Shown here: one piece after another, positions 25,757 through 33,904 of the stretch
Numbering within the stretch: position 1 is the stretch's first letter
Layout: each line of letters opens with the position of its first letter
DNA from: CAG-411 sp963643465
GTDB taxonomy: Bacteria; Bacillota; Clostridia; Lachnospirales; Lachnospiraceae
Assembly (NCBI GenBank): GCA_963643465.1
Contig: CAVIJT010000009.1
Location: forward strand, 1 to 64,000
Direction of reading: 5' to 3'
DNA length: 64,000 bases
Translations under genes and position numbers: made by a program
Notes under the pieces: model-generated
Databases searched by the model: none
Seen by the model: the letters and a program-made list of their open reading frames with translations, nothing else
What the model was told of the DNA's origin: nothing

Positions 25757-26791
25757 CTATGAATTTAAAGATACACTAGCTGCCTCATATTGCCTTGCCA
25801 ACTCCCATTGCCCCGCTTTCTTTGCTCTGTCCAAAAGCACTTGATAGCATTCTACCAATGCCTGCTTTGGCAGTTCTTCCTGATATTGAATATTTAAAAT
25901 CGGTGTTGCATGCTCTATGGCATTTATGTACCAGTTACAGGCTTCTTCATAATCCTTTCTTTCCTGATAAAAAGCTCCTAATTCATAACAGGCTTCGCTG
26001 GAAGGTTCTGTAACCACATCTTTCATTGCGTACTTAAAAAAAGAAACTTCTTTTTTCTGTAGACGATAAATGTGTGCTAAGATAACCGCACATTCTTTTA
26101 CCTCATCCATTCCCCGTCGCTCATCTGTAATGGAAGAAAGGAAAAAGGCTTCTGCATCAAAAAAATCTTGGTCGTTGCCTGCAATCATCAATTCTCTTGC
26201 ATACATATTGTGAAGTTTTTTTGATAGGAATACGCCCTTGGCAATTTGCTTTTGAAAATTAGCAAAATCTCTAGGTGCATGATTATTCTCCGGCAAATGC
26301 AAAATAGCAATATCGCTGTCATAAATAACCGGCTCTATTTCCACGCTCTCATGAATCGGATCCACCCATTGAAACTGTCGCACTCTTTTATACAATTTGG
26401 GACGATATTCCTTATCGAAATTGTAGGTGGTGTTATACTGCATTTGATTGCAATAAAACATTTGCACAATCTCAATTTCCGGAAGTAACACTTCTTTTAA
26501 CTGCATAAATTTTTTCTGATTTTCTTGATCTAATACTTCGTCTGCATCTGCCACATAAATATATTCTTTGGTTGCCTTAGAAAATGAAAAATTTCTGGCT
26601 GCTGAAAAATCATCCACCCACGGAAACGTATAAATATGATCTGTGTATTTCCGAGCAATATCTATGGTAGAATCCGTAGAACCGGTGTCTACAATAATAA
26701 TTTCATCCATTAATCCACATAGAGAGTCCAGGCATCTTGCCAGCACTCTCTCCTCATTTTTCACTATCATACATAAACTAATACTAATCAT
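25757..26791 (-). CDS. Family 2 glycosyltransferase with C-terminal helical (TPR-like) region
   Basis: A 344-residue cytoplasmic glycosyltransferase. The GT-A domain occupies about residues 1-210, with ISLCMIVKNEERVLARCLDSL, EIIIVDTGSTDST and the metal-binding YVADADEVLD at about 76-85. The second half is helical with repeating tyrosine/alanine pairs (EACYELGAFYQERKDYEEACNWY), a TPR-like arrangement common in this subgroup. Acceptor and sugar are unknown. It lies 12 bases upstream of lspA and 39 bases downstream of a small membrane protein gene. Confidence 0.85.
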   Translation of the reverse strand: MISISLCMIVKNEERVLARCLDSLCGLMDEIIIVDTGSTDSTIDIARKYTDHIYTFPWVDDFSAARNFSFSKATKEYIYVADADEVLDQENQKKFMQLKEVLLPEIEIVQMFYCNQMQYNTTYNFDKEYRPKLYKRVRQFQWVDPIHESVEIEPVIYDSDIAILHLPENNHAPRDFANFQKQIAKGVFLSKKLHNMYARELMIAGNDQDFFDAEAFFLSSITDERRGMDEVKECAVILAHIYRLQKKEVSFFKYAMKDVVTEPSSEACYELGAFYQERKDYEEACNWYINAIEHATPILNIQYQEELPKQALVECYQVLLDRAKKAGQWELARQYEAASVSLNS

Positions 26792-26830
26792 GTTCTGTCC
26801 TCTTCTCTATTATACGTCTTACCGTTTAGG

Positions 26831-27289
26831 CTACAACTTTGCCTCACTGAGACATTTTTCCAATGCCGCCTTATAAGCAATAATAATATAGGCATCTAAA
26901 TAAGAATATTTATTTACCACAAATTCATAAGTCTTATACAAAAACGCTGCACTCATTCCTAATATGCACAAAATATTCACTGTGGAATTTTCTCCCCAAA
27001 ACATAATCACAAGAGATGCGATCACATATGTTGCCACCACAAATATATAATGTCTGCATATCCGAAACACAATAGCCATAGTTTCTTTTAGTCGTTGTTG
27101 TTTTTGCACTAACGTCATAAACTCACTCTTTTTTAATTCCGCATAAATATCTTCATATACACCGCCAATGGATATCTTTCCTCCATTGACTTTTCGCATC
27201 TGATCCATCTTCTCATACTCAGCAAAATAATCCCGATATTTCGTATTCCCCAATTCCTTCTTTAAAAATGACTGAAATTCGTTGAGCAT
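26831..27289 (-). CDS. Small membrane protein of unknown function
   Basis: A 152-residue protein I do not recognise. After a charged N-terminal half with likely helical character (about 1-85), two hydrophobic segments follow at about 88-106 and 112-128. The C-terminus is cytoplasmic-looking (YIIAYKAALEKCLSEAKL). The start at 27289 is chosen because AGGAGG lies six bases upstream; the in-frame ATG at 27325 lacks one. Upstream are three copies of a GTTCACAA-type motif, which may regulate it. Confidence 0.65.
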   Translation of the reverse strand: MLNEFQSFLKKELGNTKYRDYFAEYEKMDQMRKVNGGKISIGGVYEDIYAELKKSEFMTLVQKQQRLKETMAIVFRICRHYIFVVATYVIASLVIMFWGENSTVNILCILGMSAAFLYKTYEFVVNKYSYLDAYIIIAYKAALEKCLSEAKL

Positions 27290-27336
27290 AGAACCCCTCC
27301 TATTAACTTTTCGAATACTCCCCAAAAATCGTTACG

Positions 27337-27408
27337 TTTTGTTCACAACTCATTCATACCCACAACATTTGTGAACGCTATACTATAACTATAAGATATT
27401 TGTTCACA
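27337..27408 (-). promoter_or_regulatory. Three GTTCACAA motifs upstream of the 26831-27289 gene
   Basis: GTTCACAA occurs at about 27341-27348 and 27402-27409, and its inverse TTGTGAAC at about 27369-27376. On the minus strand a possible promoter, TTGTGA, 17 bases, ATAGTA-like, overlaps the outermost copy. The spacing suggests a repressor or activator binding array. No regulator is identified. Confidence 0.4.
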
Positions 27409-27458
27409 ACAAGAACAAATACAATTTCATTTGCTTGTTCGTTTTTTTATATACTTTA

Positions 27459-27490
27459 GCCTAGCAGATAAGCTCCCCTTTCTGCTAGGC
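27459..27490. repeat. Hairpin downstream of the REC-Hpt gene
   Basis: GCCTAGCAG (27459-27467) and CTGCTAGGC (27482-27490) form a 9-bp stem. The minus-strand sequence after it is A-rich rather than T-rich, so it is a poor intrinsic terminator. Confidence 0.55.
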
Positions 27491-27499
27491 ACTCCTCTT

Positions 27500-28567
27500 T
27501 TATAGGGACTTTTTTTGTTCTATTAATTCTTTTAATTGTTCTATGGCATCTTCGTATTGAAAATTCTGAATGGCTTTTCCAATCTCTTCATACTTATTGC
27601 GTATTTCTCCCTGGGACGCATACATTAATTTTTGTTGCAACTCTCTAAGTTCATTATATTCATATCTCTCCAAATGATACACAAGCTGCTCATTAATGTC
27701 CACAAATTCTTCTTCCTCCAATGGAAAATAACGGTCTTCTCTATTATATCCATCATCATATTTTGCAAGTGCAATTTGCAAATTCAAAGAAAATTCACCC
27801 AAATCATCCAGAAATTGCTGCAAATTATCTGCAATTAAATCTACGGATGTGTTTGCACATGCCAACTCAAAAAATTGGGACTGCTCTGATAATTGCTTGG
27901 CACCTAAATTTAAAAATACCCCTTTTAAACTATGAAAAGAAATTTTCATAGAGGAAGGTTGTACCTGAGACTGACTATATACTGCAAGTCGCTTTCTCTC
28001 GGTCTGAATATTATCAATTGCTGCCTCAATCACTTTTATATAATTTTCGGATGAATTGGCAAGATGGCTTAATCCCTTTTCTACATCTAAGCCATCTACC
28101 TGCGAAAACAACTCCTTTAAATCGGCTGCTGTATCATCTAAGTCAGGCTCCACACCCATAGGCTTCACTGCTTCATCCGGCACCCACTTTTGCAAAATGT
28201 CGCATACTTTTGTAAGTTCCAATGGTTTTGCCACCACATCATCTACACCAGCACTTTTAAATTTTGCCTTTAACTCTTGAGTATCATTGGCAGATAAAGC
28301 CACAATAACAGGTCTCTTTACCTTTCCAAGCCTTCTAATCTCTTCTGTTGCTTCAATTCCATTCATCTCCGGCATAAGGTAATCCATAAAAATAATATCA
28401 TAGTCCTCATATCTGGCCTTTTCAATGGCATCTCTTCCCGAATAAACTTCCGTCACTTCTATAGAAAACTGTTCCAACATACTGGCAACCACCATAGAAT
28501 TTACTTCGTTATCATCTACAACTAATGCCTTCATTCCTTCTGCTTTAAATATCATCTCTGCACTCAT
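27500..28567 (-). CDS. Response regulator with C-terminal Hpt-like phosphotransfer domain
   Basis: A 355-residue cytoplasmic signalling protein. The receiver domain (about residues 12-128) has acidic DDNE at 18-21, phosphoacceptor Asp62 in FMDYLMPEMNG and Lys114 in AKPL. A second domain at about 160-265 resembles Hpt: KISFHSLKGVFLNLGAKQL, with candidate His211. A helical tail ends the protein. There is no DNA-binding output, so it probably passes or buffers phosphate. The start is fixed by AGGAGG before the ATG at 28567; a longer frame to 28651 overlaps the upstream GGDEF/EAL gene. It lies 25 bases after that gene, clearly one operon. Confidence 0.85.
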   Translation of the reverse strand: MSAEMIFKAEGMKALVVDDNEVNSMVVASMLEQFSIEVTEVYSGRDAIEKARYEDYDIIFMDYLMPEMNGIEATEEIRRLGKVKRPVIVALSANDTQELKAKFKSAGVDDVVAKPLELTKVCDILQKWVPDEAVKPMGVEPDLDDTAADLKELFSQVDGLDVEKGLSHLANSSENYIKVIEAAIDNIQTERKRLAVYSQSQVQPSSMKISFHSLKGVFLNLGAKQLSEQSQFFELACANTSVDLIADNLQQFLDDLGEFSLNLQIALAKYDDGYNREDRYFPLEEEEFVDINEQLVYHLERYEYNELRELQQKLMYASQGEIRNKYEEIGKAIQNFQYEDAIEQLKELIEQKKSL

Positions 28568-28592
28568 GTTACTCCTCCTAAAACGGAATTTT

Positions 28593-31001
28593 TTACTCTG
28601 TTTGTTTGAAAAAGTTTTTTTCAAACTCTTTTGCAGGCATCGGTTTTCCATACAAATATCCTTGCATACGATCTGTATTTAAGAACATTAAAAATTCCAT
28701 TTGCTGCTTTGTCTCTACGCCTTCCACAATGACTTCCATACTGACACTATGCGCAAGCTCCGTAATGGCACTAAGCAAACTTGGATTAAAATTTGCAGTT
28801 CCATAGTTCGAAACAAAACTCTTATCAATCTTTATGTAATCAAGCGGCATTTCCATAATATGATTCAATGAGGAATACCCAGTTCCAAAATCATCCAATG
28901 CGATGCTAAATCCATATTCTTTCAAACGGGTAAGTACATTTGTCATCAAATTCATATCTTCTACTGCCAAACTCTCTGTCACTTCCAAAATGATGTTATT
29001 TGGATTCACTTCTGTAGCTCTTGCTATCTCTTTGATACGGTCTACAATATTAGGCTGTACCAACTGAATCACAGATAAATTTACACTTACCATAAAATCC
29101 GGATCATAGGTATCATTCCAATATTTACAGATACGAAATGTCTCCCGAAGCACATACTCTCCTAACGGAACAATTAAACCTAAATACTCTGACAACGAGA
29201 TAAAGTTAATTGGTGTAATAAAACCAAGTTCAGGACTATACCAACGAACTAACGCCTCCGATGAAACCAATTTCTTTGTCTGAGTCATAACGATTGGCTG
29301 GAAGAACATTTCAAACTCCACACAGCCTTTGGCAATTGCTTTTCGCAAATACTTTTCATAGTTTACTCGATCCTGAGAAGTCTTTAATACTGCTTTCTTA
29401 TAATGCTGAATTCGGTTTTTCCCTTTCCGTTTTGCCTCATATACCGCGGCATCTGCTTGCTTTAGAAGTTCTCTTGGATTCGTGCTGTCCTTTGGATATT
29501 CAGCAATACCAATACTTACAGAACAAAAGCATTCTTTGTCCTCCAATTGCCAGCTTTCTTGAAACAATTGCAAACATTGTTGGATAATCTGCTCAATCTG
29601 TTTGGTATAGCCACCACGAACAAAAATCAAAAATTCATCCCCATCCACGCGATAACAATAATTCTCCACTTCCGGAATGTCATTTAATCGTTTGGCAATG
29701 GACTTAAGTAAGATATCTCCATACTCTGGACCAAGTCCCTCATTAATATGACGGAAATCATCTAAATCAAGAACAACCACAAATCCTTTCTTCTTTCCAG
29801 CAATGGCTGCTTCAATTAAATTCTTTGCATCCATCTCATATTTCAAACGGTTTGGAAGCCCTGTGAGAAAATCAAGATAAGTTTCATGTTTCATCACAAC
29901 TTTTGTACAGGTACTATCATTGTCTTTTTGCCCATCAATTGCAATTACAATGTGCATTACATCACTAGATGATTGAAACTCCTTTCCTGTACATACGGTG
30001 TCCACCCAGACACACTCTCCCTGTCCATTTCTTACCCGATATTTTTGTCGAAAGAAGCGATCATTTCTGCCAAATGCTTCTTCCATCTCTTCTTTCACTC
30101 GTTCTCGATCCTCTGGAACAATCAAATCCATCCACCGAATTTCTCGCATAGCAATCTGCTCCATGGAATAGCCAAACTCTCTAAAATTAGAAGTAGCATA
30201 ACGCACTAACATCCCTTGTTTGTAATCTACTGCCATCACAATTTTCTTTTCTTCCATGACACACTCACGAAGCATAGCGTTTTCAAATCGGGCATCTGCG
30301 TACATATACTGATAATCTTTATCAGAAACTACTGGCTTTGAAATGAGTAACAACCCAAGAAGTTCATCCTCTTTTCCTACAATAGGCAGCTTGTTCATAG
30401 TAACAAGTCCGTTATTTTCCTGATTAAAATCTACTTGTTCCATCTGGCCAAAGGAATGCTCTCTCTTGTCAAAAAGAGCATTCTGCTGTGTTTCAATAAG
30501 CTGTATCATATTCTTCTCTACATCATTCAATTCTTCTCTATGCTCACTCAAATACAGATATCTTTCCACACCCGGTCTCACCACAGTATTTACTGTAATA
30601 TACTCTCGCTTATTGTTAATCCAAATAAGTCCTGGAATTAATTTTGCCTGATCCATTCGAAAAGACTGCTTATAGCTTTGGTCAAAAAACATAACTACCA
30701 CATGTTCCCCTGGCAAAGGAAGTACGTTAATCTCAAAATCTACCAAACGAATTTCAGAACCAACCAAAATCTTTTGTTCAAAAAACAATTGACTTGCACC
30801 AGCTAAAACTTCCTTGGACAACTTTAATTTCTTTTGATTGGGCCAAAGCAAATTCACATTTTGGCAGGCACTCCCCTCTAATACTTTGTGTGCCAACTGA
30901 TTGAATGCAATTACCTTTCCTGTCTCATAAGAATAAACCCCCGCAGGAAAATCAATATACTCTATCATTTCTTCTAATTGTTTTTTCACACAGCTTTTCA
31001 T
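28593..31001 (-). CDS. PAS-GGDEF-EAL cyclic-di-GMP turnover protein
   Basis: An 802-residue soluble protein with an N-terminal sensor region including a PAS domain (about 255-360). A GGDEF domain (about 375-535) has the motif DGDEF in place of GGDEF, and a complete EAL domain (about 550-795) has SEALVRW, DDFGTGYSSL, KIDKSFV and EGVET. Phosphodiesterase activity is likely; the cyclase site differs at one position and may be weak, or act as a GTP sensor. I start at 31001 rather than 31037: the promoter's transcription start near 31046 leaves almost no leader for the upstream ATG. Operon with the REC-Hpt gene. Confidence 0.88.
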   Translation of the reverse strand: MKSCVKKQLEEMIEYIDFPAGVYSYETGKVIAFNQLAHKVLEGSACQNVNLLWPNQKKLKLSKEVLAGASQLFFEQKILVGSEIRLVDFEINVLPLPGEHVVVMFFDQSYKQSFRMDQAKLIPGLIWINNKREYITVNTVVRPGVERYLYLSEHREELNDVEKNMIQLIETQQNALFDKREHSFGQMEQVDFNQENNGLVTMNKLPIVGKEDELLGLLLISKPVVSDKDYQYMYADARFENAMLRECVMEEKKIVMAVDYKQGMLVRYATSNFREFGYSMEQIAMREIRWMDLIVPEDRERVKEEMEEAFGRNDRFFRQKYRVRNGQGECVWVDTVCTGKEFQSSSDVMHIVIAIDGQKDNDSTCTKVVMKHETYLDFLTGLPNRLKYEMDAKNLIEAAIAGKKKGFVVVLDLDDFRHINEGLGPEYGDILLKSIAKRLNDIPEVENYCYRVDGDEFLIFVRGGYTKQIEQIIQQCLQLFQESWQLEDKECFCSVSIGIAEYPKDSTNPRELLKQADAAVYEAKRKGKNRIQHYKKAVLKTSQDRVNYEKYLRKAIAKGCVEFEMFFQPIVMTQTKKLVSSEALVRWYSPELGFITPINFISLSEYLGLIVPLGEYVLRETFRICKYWNDTYDPDFMVSVNLSVIQLVQPNIVDRIKEIARATEVNPNNIILEVTESLAVEDMNLMTNVLTRLKEYGFSIALDDFGTGYSSLNHIMEMPLDYIKIDKSFVSNYGTANFNPSLLSAITELAHSVSMEVIVEGVETKQQMEFLMFLNTDRMQGYLYGKPMPAKEFEKNFFKQTE

Positions 31002-31052
31002 CCCTACGCCCCCCGTATATTCACATTTCACGAACATTATCTCTTAACTTTC

Positions 31053-31081
31053 ATTATAACAAATTCTACATCCTTAAGCAA
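31053..31081 (-). promoter_or_regulatory. Promoter of the GGDEF/EAL operon
   Basis: Minus-strand TTGCTT (31081-31076), 17 bases, TATAAT (31058-31053). Confidence 0.75.
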
Positions 31082-31422
31082 CCTAAAATACGCCCCTTTC
31101 CTGCCAGAAAATAATGTTTTACTCTTCTTCTTTCTCATTTTGCAAATCCAACTTTGTTACCACGCAAATCATGAAGAAGCTTTTAGCTAGTTAGTTACTT
31201 TGGCATCTTGCAATGAAAGATTTCCCCCTTTATTTGCAAATAGAATCAACGAAGGAGGTGCCATTACGACACCTCCTACAATCAATTATCACTTATAGTA
31301 CTTTATTCTCTATTACAATTCCATAATCCTCAAACCTTATGGTTGCATTCTCTAAATTGAAATGTAACATTTCAGCTCATTGTCTGCGTAAATAAAAAGT
31401 AAGGTACAACGGAGAAATTTGA
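31082..31422. other. Spacer between cspA and the GGDEF/EAL promoter
   Basis: About 340 bases. Besides the hairpin and possible tiny frame at 31187-31277, I see no gene. No T-run terminator for cspA is obvious. Confidence 0.4.
31187..31264 (-). CDS. Possible 25-residue peptide with hairpin-sequestered start
   Basis: A short minus-strand frame (ATG at 31264-31262, stop TAG at 31189-31187) encodes MAPPSLILF...KVTN. An exact AGGAGG lies seven bases upstream (about 31271-31276). The Shine-Dalgarno and start codon fall in an 8-bp hairpin (31253-31260 with 31270-31277) that leaves the ATG in the loop. There is no known homologue I can name, and it may be chance in a cspA trailer. Confidence 0.2.
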   Translation of the reverse strand: MAPPSLILFANKGGNLSLQDAKVTN

Positions 31423-31623
31423 TTATACTGTTGTTACGTTTGTAGCCTGTGGTCCTTTTGCTCCATCTACTACTTCGTATTCCACTTCCTGTCCTTCTTC
31501 TAATGTCTTATATCCCTCCATATTAAGACCTGAATAATGAACGAATACATCGTTTCCTTCTGCATCAGAAATGAAACCGAATCCCTTTTGATTGTTAAAC
31601 CACTTTACTGTACCTCTGTTCAT
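31423..31623 (-). CDS. Cold-shock protein (CspA family)
   Basis: A 66-residue single-stranded nucleic acid chaperone. RNP1 (KGFGFI) and RNP2 (VFVHYS) are intact. It starts MNRGTVKWFNNQKG and ends GPQATNVT-type, the full OB-fold. A longer frame begins at 31638, but that ATG is part of ATGGAGGAGC, the binding site itself, so the start is at 31623. It has a strong promoter. The leader is short (about 45 bases), unlike the long thermosensor leaders of enteric cspA. Confidence 0.95.
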   Translation of the reverse strand: MNRGTVKWFNNQKGFGFISDAEGNDVFVHYSGLNMEGYKTLEEGQEVEYEVVDGAKGPQATNVTTV

Positions 31624-31674
31624 GAGTTGCTCCTCCATAAAAAATAAAAATTACGCATAACTACACGCTTCTTG

Positions 31675-31703
31675 ATTATATCAATTTTATCTTTTAAAGT
31701 CAA
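31675..31703 (-). promoter_or_regulatory. Promoter of cspA
   Basis: Minus-strand TTGACT (31703-31698), 17 bases, TATAAT (31680-31675). Confidence 0.85.
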
Positions 31704-31744
31704 TCTTTTTCTAAAAAACTTAGCCTATCCCATCATACAGACTT

Positions 31745-32026
31745 TTACACTACAAACAACGCTACTACAACTACAAGTATCAACTGAAGGGCAAGTATGG
31801 CAGGCATCCCAAACAAAAAACTTTTATGTTGGGTTTTATGTCGAAACAAGTGCATTCCATACATTGCGCCAATACTTCCTCCAATGGCTGCAGATAGAAA
31901 CAGGGTTCGTTCCGGTATTCTCCACTGTTTTTTCTTTGCCTTGTGCTTGTCTATTCCCATCAATGCAAAAGCAATCAAGTTTATCACAATCAAATAAATG
32001 ACAACCACTTTCCATCCAAAACTCAT
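31745..32026 (-). CDS. DUF1294 small membrane protein
   Basis: A 93-residue integral membrane protein of the DUF1294 family. The hallmark segment is MGIDKHKAKKKQWRIPERTL (about residues 23-42), between a first helix (about 7-22) and later helices (about 45-60 and 73-92). The GGSIGAMYGMHLFRHKTQH stretch is typical. Function unknown; in some bacteria the domain is fused to cold-shock domains, and here cspA is the next gene downstream. It starts seven bases after the aspS stop, so it is the tail of that operon. Confidence 0.88.
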   Translation of the reverse strand: MSFGWKVVVIYLIVINLIAFALMGIDKHKAKKKQWRIPERTLFLSAAIGGSIGAMYGMHLFRHKTQHKSFLFGMPAILALQLILVVVVALFVV

Positions 32027-32033
32027 GCTGTTT

Positions 32034-33839
32034 TTACTCCTCAGTTGCTTCGTCTATATTTACCGTTACACCAATTCCAAGTTCATCAAGCTGTTTCTCA
32101 TCTACAATATTTGGTGCCTCTGACATAAGACAGCTTGCATCCTTCATCTTAGGGAATGCAATCACATCACGAATGCTGTCCATCTTTGCCATAAGCATTA
32201 CCAAACGATCTAAACCATAAGCCAAACCAGCATGTGGTGGAACTCCATATTTAAACGCATTTAACAAGAAGCCAAACTGGCTGTAAGCCTGCTCTTTTGT
32301 AAACCCAAGTGCTTCAAACATACGCTCTTGAATATCGTTCTGATGAATACGAACAGAACCTCCTCCAATCTCTGTTCCATTCAATACAATATCATATGCC
32401 TTTGCACGTACTCTGCCCGGATCAGACTCTAAATACTGTAAGTCTTCTTCCATTGGCATAGTAAATGGATGGTGCATAGCAGTGTAACGCTCTTCTTCTT
32501 CTGACCACTCAAGAAGTGGGAATTCTGTTACCCAAAGGAATTTATATTCATTTTTATCAAGCAATTCCATCTGCTCTGCAAGGTGCAAACGAAGCGCTCC
32601 AAGCACATCCCAAACTACTTTATTCTTATCGGCAGCAAATAACAATAAGTCTCCATTTTCTCCACCCATAGCTTGGATAAGTGCTGTCATTTCTTCCTCT
32701 TTCATAAATTTAGCAAAGGAAGACTTCACAGTTCCATCTTGTCCGATTGCTATATATGCCAGTCCTTTTGCTCCGTAACCCTTTGCAAACTCTACTAAAG
32801 CATCAATTTTCTTTCTTGGCATTTGTCCCTGTCCTTTGGCATTGATACCACGAACAGTTCCACCATTTTCAATGGCACCCTTAAATACTACAAATTCGCA
32901 ATCTTTTACAACCTCTGTTACATTGGTAAGTTCCATACCAAAACGGATATCAGGCTTATCAGAACCAAAACGATCCATAGCCTCCTGCCATGTCATTCTC
33001 TGAATTGGCAATGGTACATCCACTCCAATGGTCTCTTTGAATAATTTTTGCAACAATCTTTCGTTTACATCAATAACATCATCTACATCCACAAACGAAA
33101 GCTCCATATCCATCTGGGTAAATTCCGGCTGTCTGTCTGCACGCAAATCTTCATCACGGAAACATCTTGCAATTTGGAAATAACGATCGTAGCCAGAACA
33201 CATCAATAGCTGCTTAAAAATCTGTGGTGACTGAGGCAACGCATAAAAGTTTCCTGGATGCACACGGCTTGGAACCAAATAATCTCTTGCTCCCTCTGGT
33301 GTACTCTTATTTAAAATCGGTGTCTCAATCTCTAAAAATCCCTCTTCTGCAAGGAATTGACGAGTGAGTGTAGAAACTTTACTTCTCAGAATCAAATTCT
33401 TCTGTAAATCTGGTCTTCTAAGGTCTAAGTAACGATATTTCAAACGAAGTTCCTCTTTTGTCTTACTCTCCTCTTCAATAGGGAATGGTGGAGTCTCTGA
33501 CTCTGAAAGAATGCGGACAGAAATGGCACGTACTTCAATCTCACCAGTTGCAAGATTCTTATTTACAGCTCCCTCACGAGCACATACTTTACCTGTTACT
33601 GCAATGACAAATTCGCTTCTCATCTTTTCTGCCTTTGCAAAACTTTCACTTCCACAATCGCTCTCTTCAAAAATAATCTGAAGCAATCCGGAACGGTCAC
33701 GCAAATCTACAAAAATGATACCACCTTTGTTTCTCTGCTTCTGGACCCATCCCATAACGGTAACTTCTCTTCCAACATCTGCTTTTGATAATTCTGCACA
33801 ACGACAACTTCTGTGCAATCCACTCATTGATTCTGCCAT
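32034..33839 (-). CDS. aspS: Aspartyl-tRNA synthetase
   Basis: A class II synthetase of the bacterial type, 601 residues. The N-terminal OB-fold anticodon domain (about 15-110) carries VTVMGWVQKQRNKGGIIFVDLRDR. The catalytic core includes motif 2 (FRDEDLRADRQPEFTQ) and motif 3 (GLAYGLDRLVMLM), and the inserted GAD domain lies in between. The bacterial type may charge tRNA-Asp alone or also tRNA-Asn; which applies is not visible. A TTG at 33857 is in frame but lies within TTGGAGG, so the ATG at 33839 is used. It follows hisS by 65 bases. Confidence 0.97.
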   Translation of the reverse strand: MAESMSGLHRSCRCAELSKADVGREVTVMGWVQKQRNKGGIIFVDLRDRSGLLQIIFEESDCGSESFAKAEKMRSEFVIAVTGKVCAREGAVNKNLATGEIEVRAISVRILSESETPPFPIEEESKTKEELRLKYRYLDLRRPDLQKNLILRSKVSTLTRQFLAEEGFLEIETPILNKSTPEGARDYLVPSRVHPGNFYALPQSPQIFKQLLMCSGYDRYFQIARCFRDEDLRADRQPEFTQMDMELSFVDVDDVIDVNERLLQKLFKETIGVDVPLPIQRMTWQEAMDRFGSDKPDIRFGMELTNVTEVVKDCEFVVFKGAIENGGTVRGINAKGQGQMPRKKIDALVEFAKGYGAKGLAYIAIGQDGTVKSSFAKFMKEEEMTALIQAMGGENGDLLLFAADKNKVVWDVLGALRLHLAEQMELLDKNEYKFLWVTEFPLLEWSEEEERYTAMHHPFTMPMEEDLQYLESDPGRVRAKAYDIVLNGTEIGGGSVRIHQNDIQERMFEALGFTKEQAYSQFGFLLNAFKYGVPPHAGLAYGLDRLVMLMAKMDSIRDVIAFPKMKDASCLMSEAPNIVDEKQLDELGIGVTVNIDEATEE

Positions 33840-33904
33840 GATTTTTATTTCCTCCAATATTTTACTTTTTCAGTTATGTGTATTTTTGAGTTTTGCCTCT
33901 CTTA

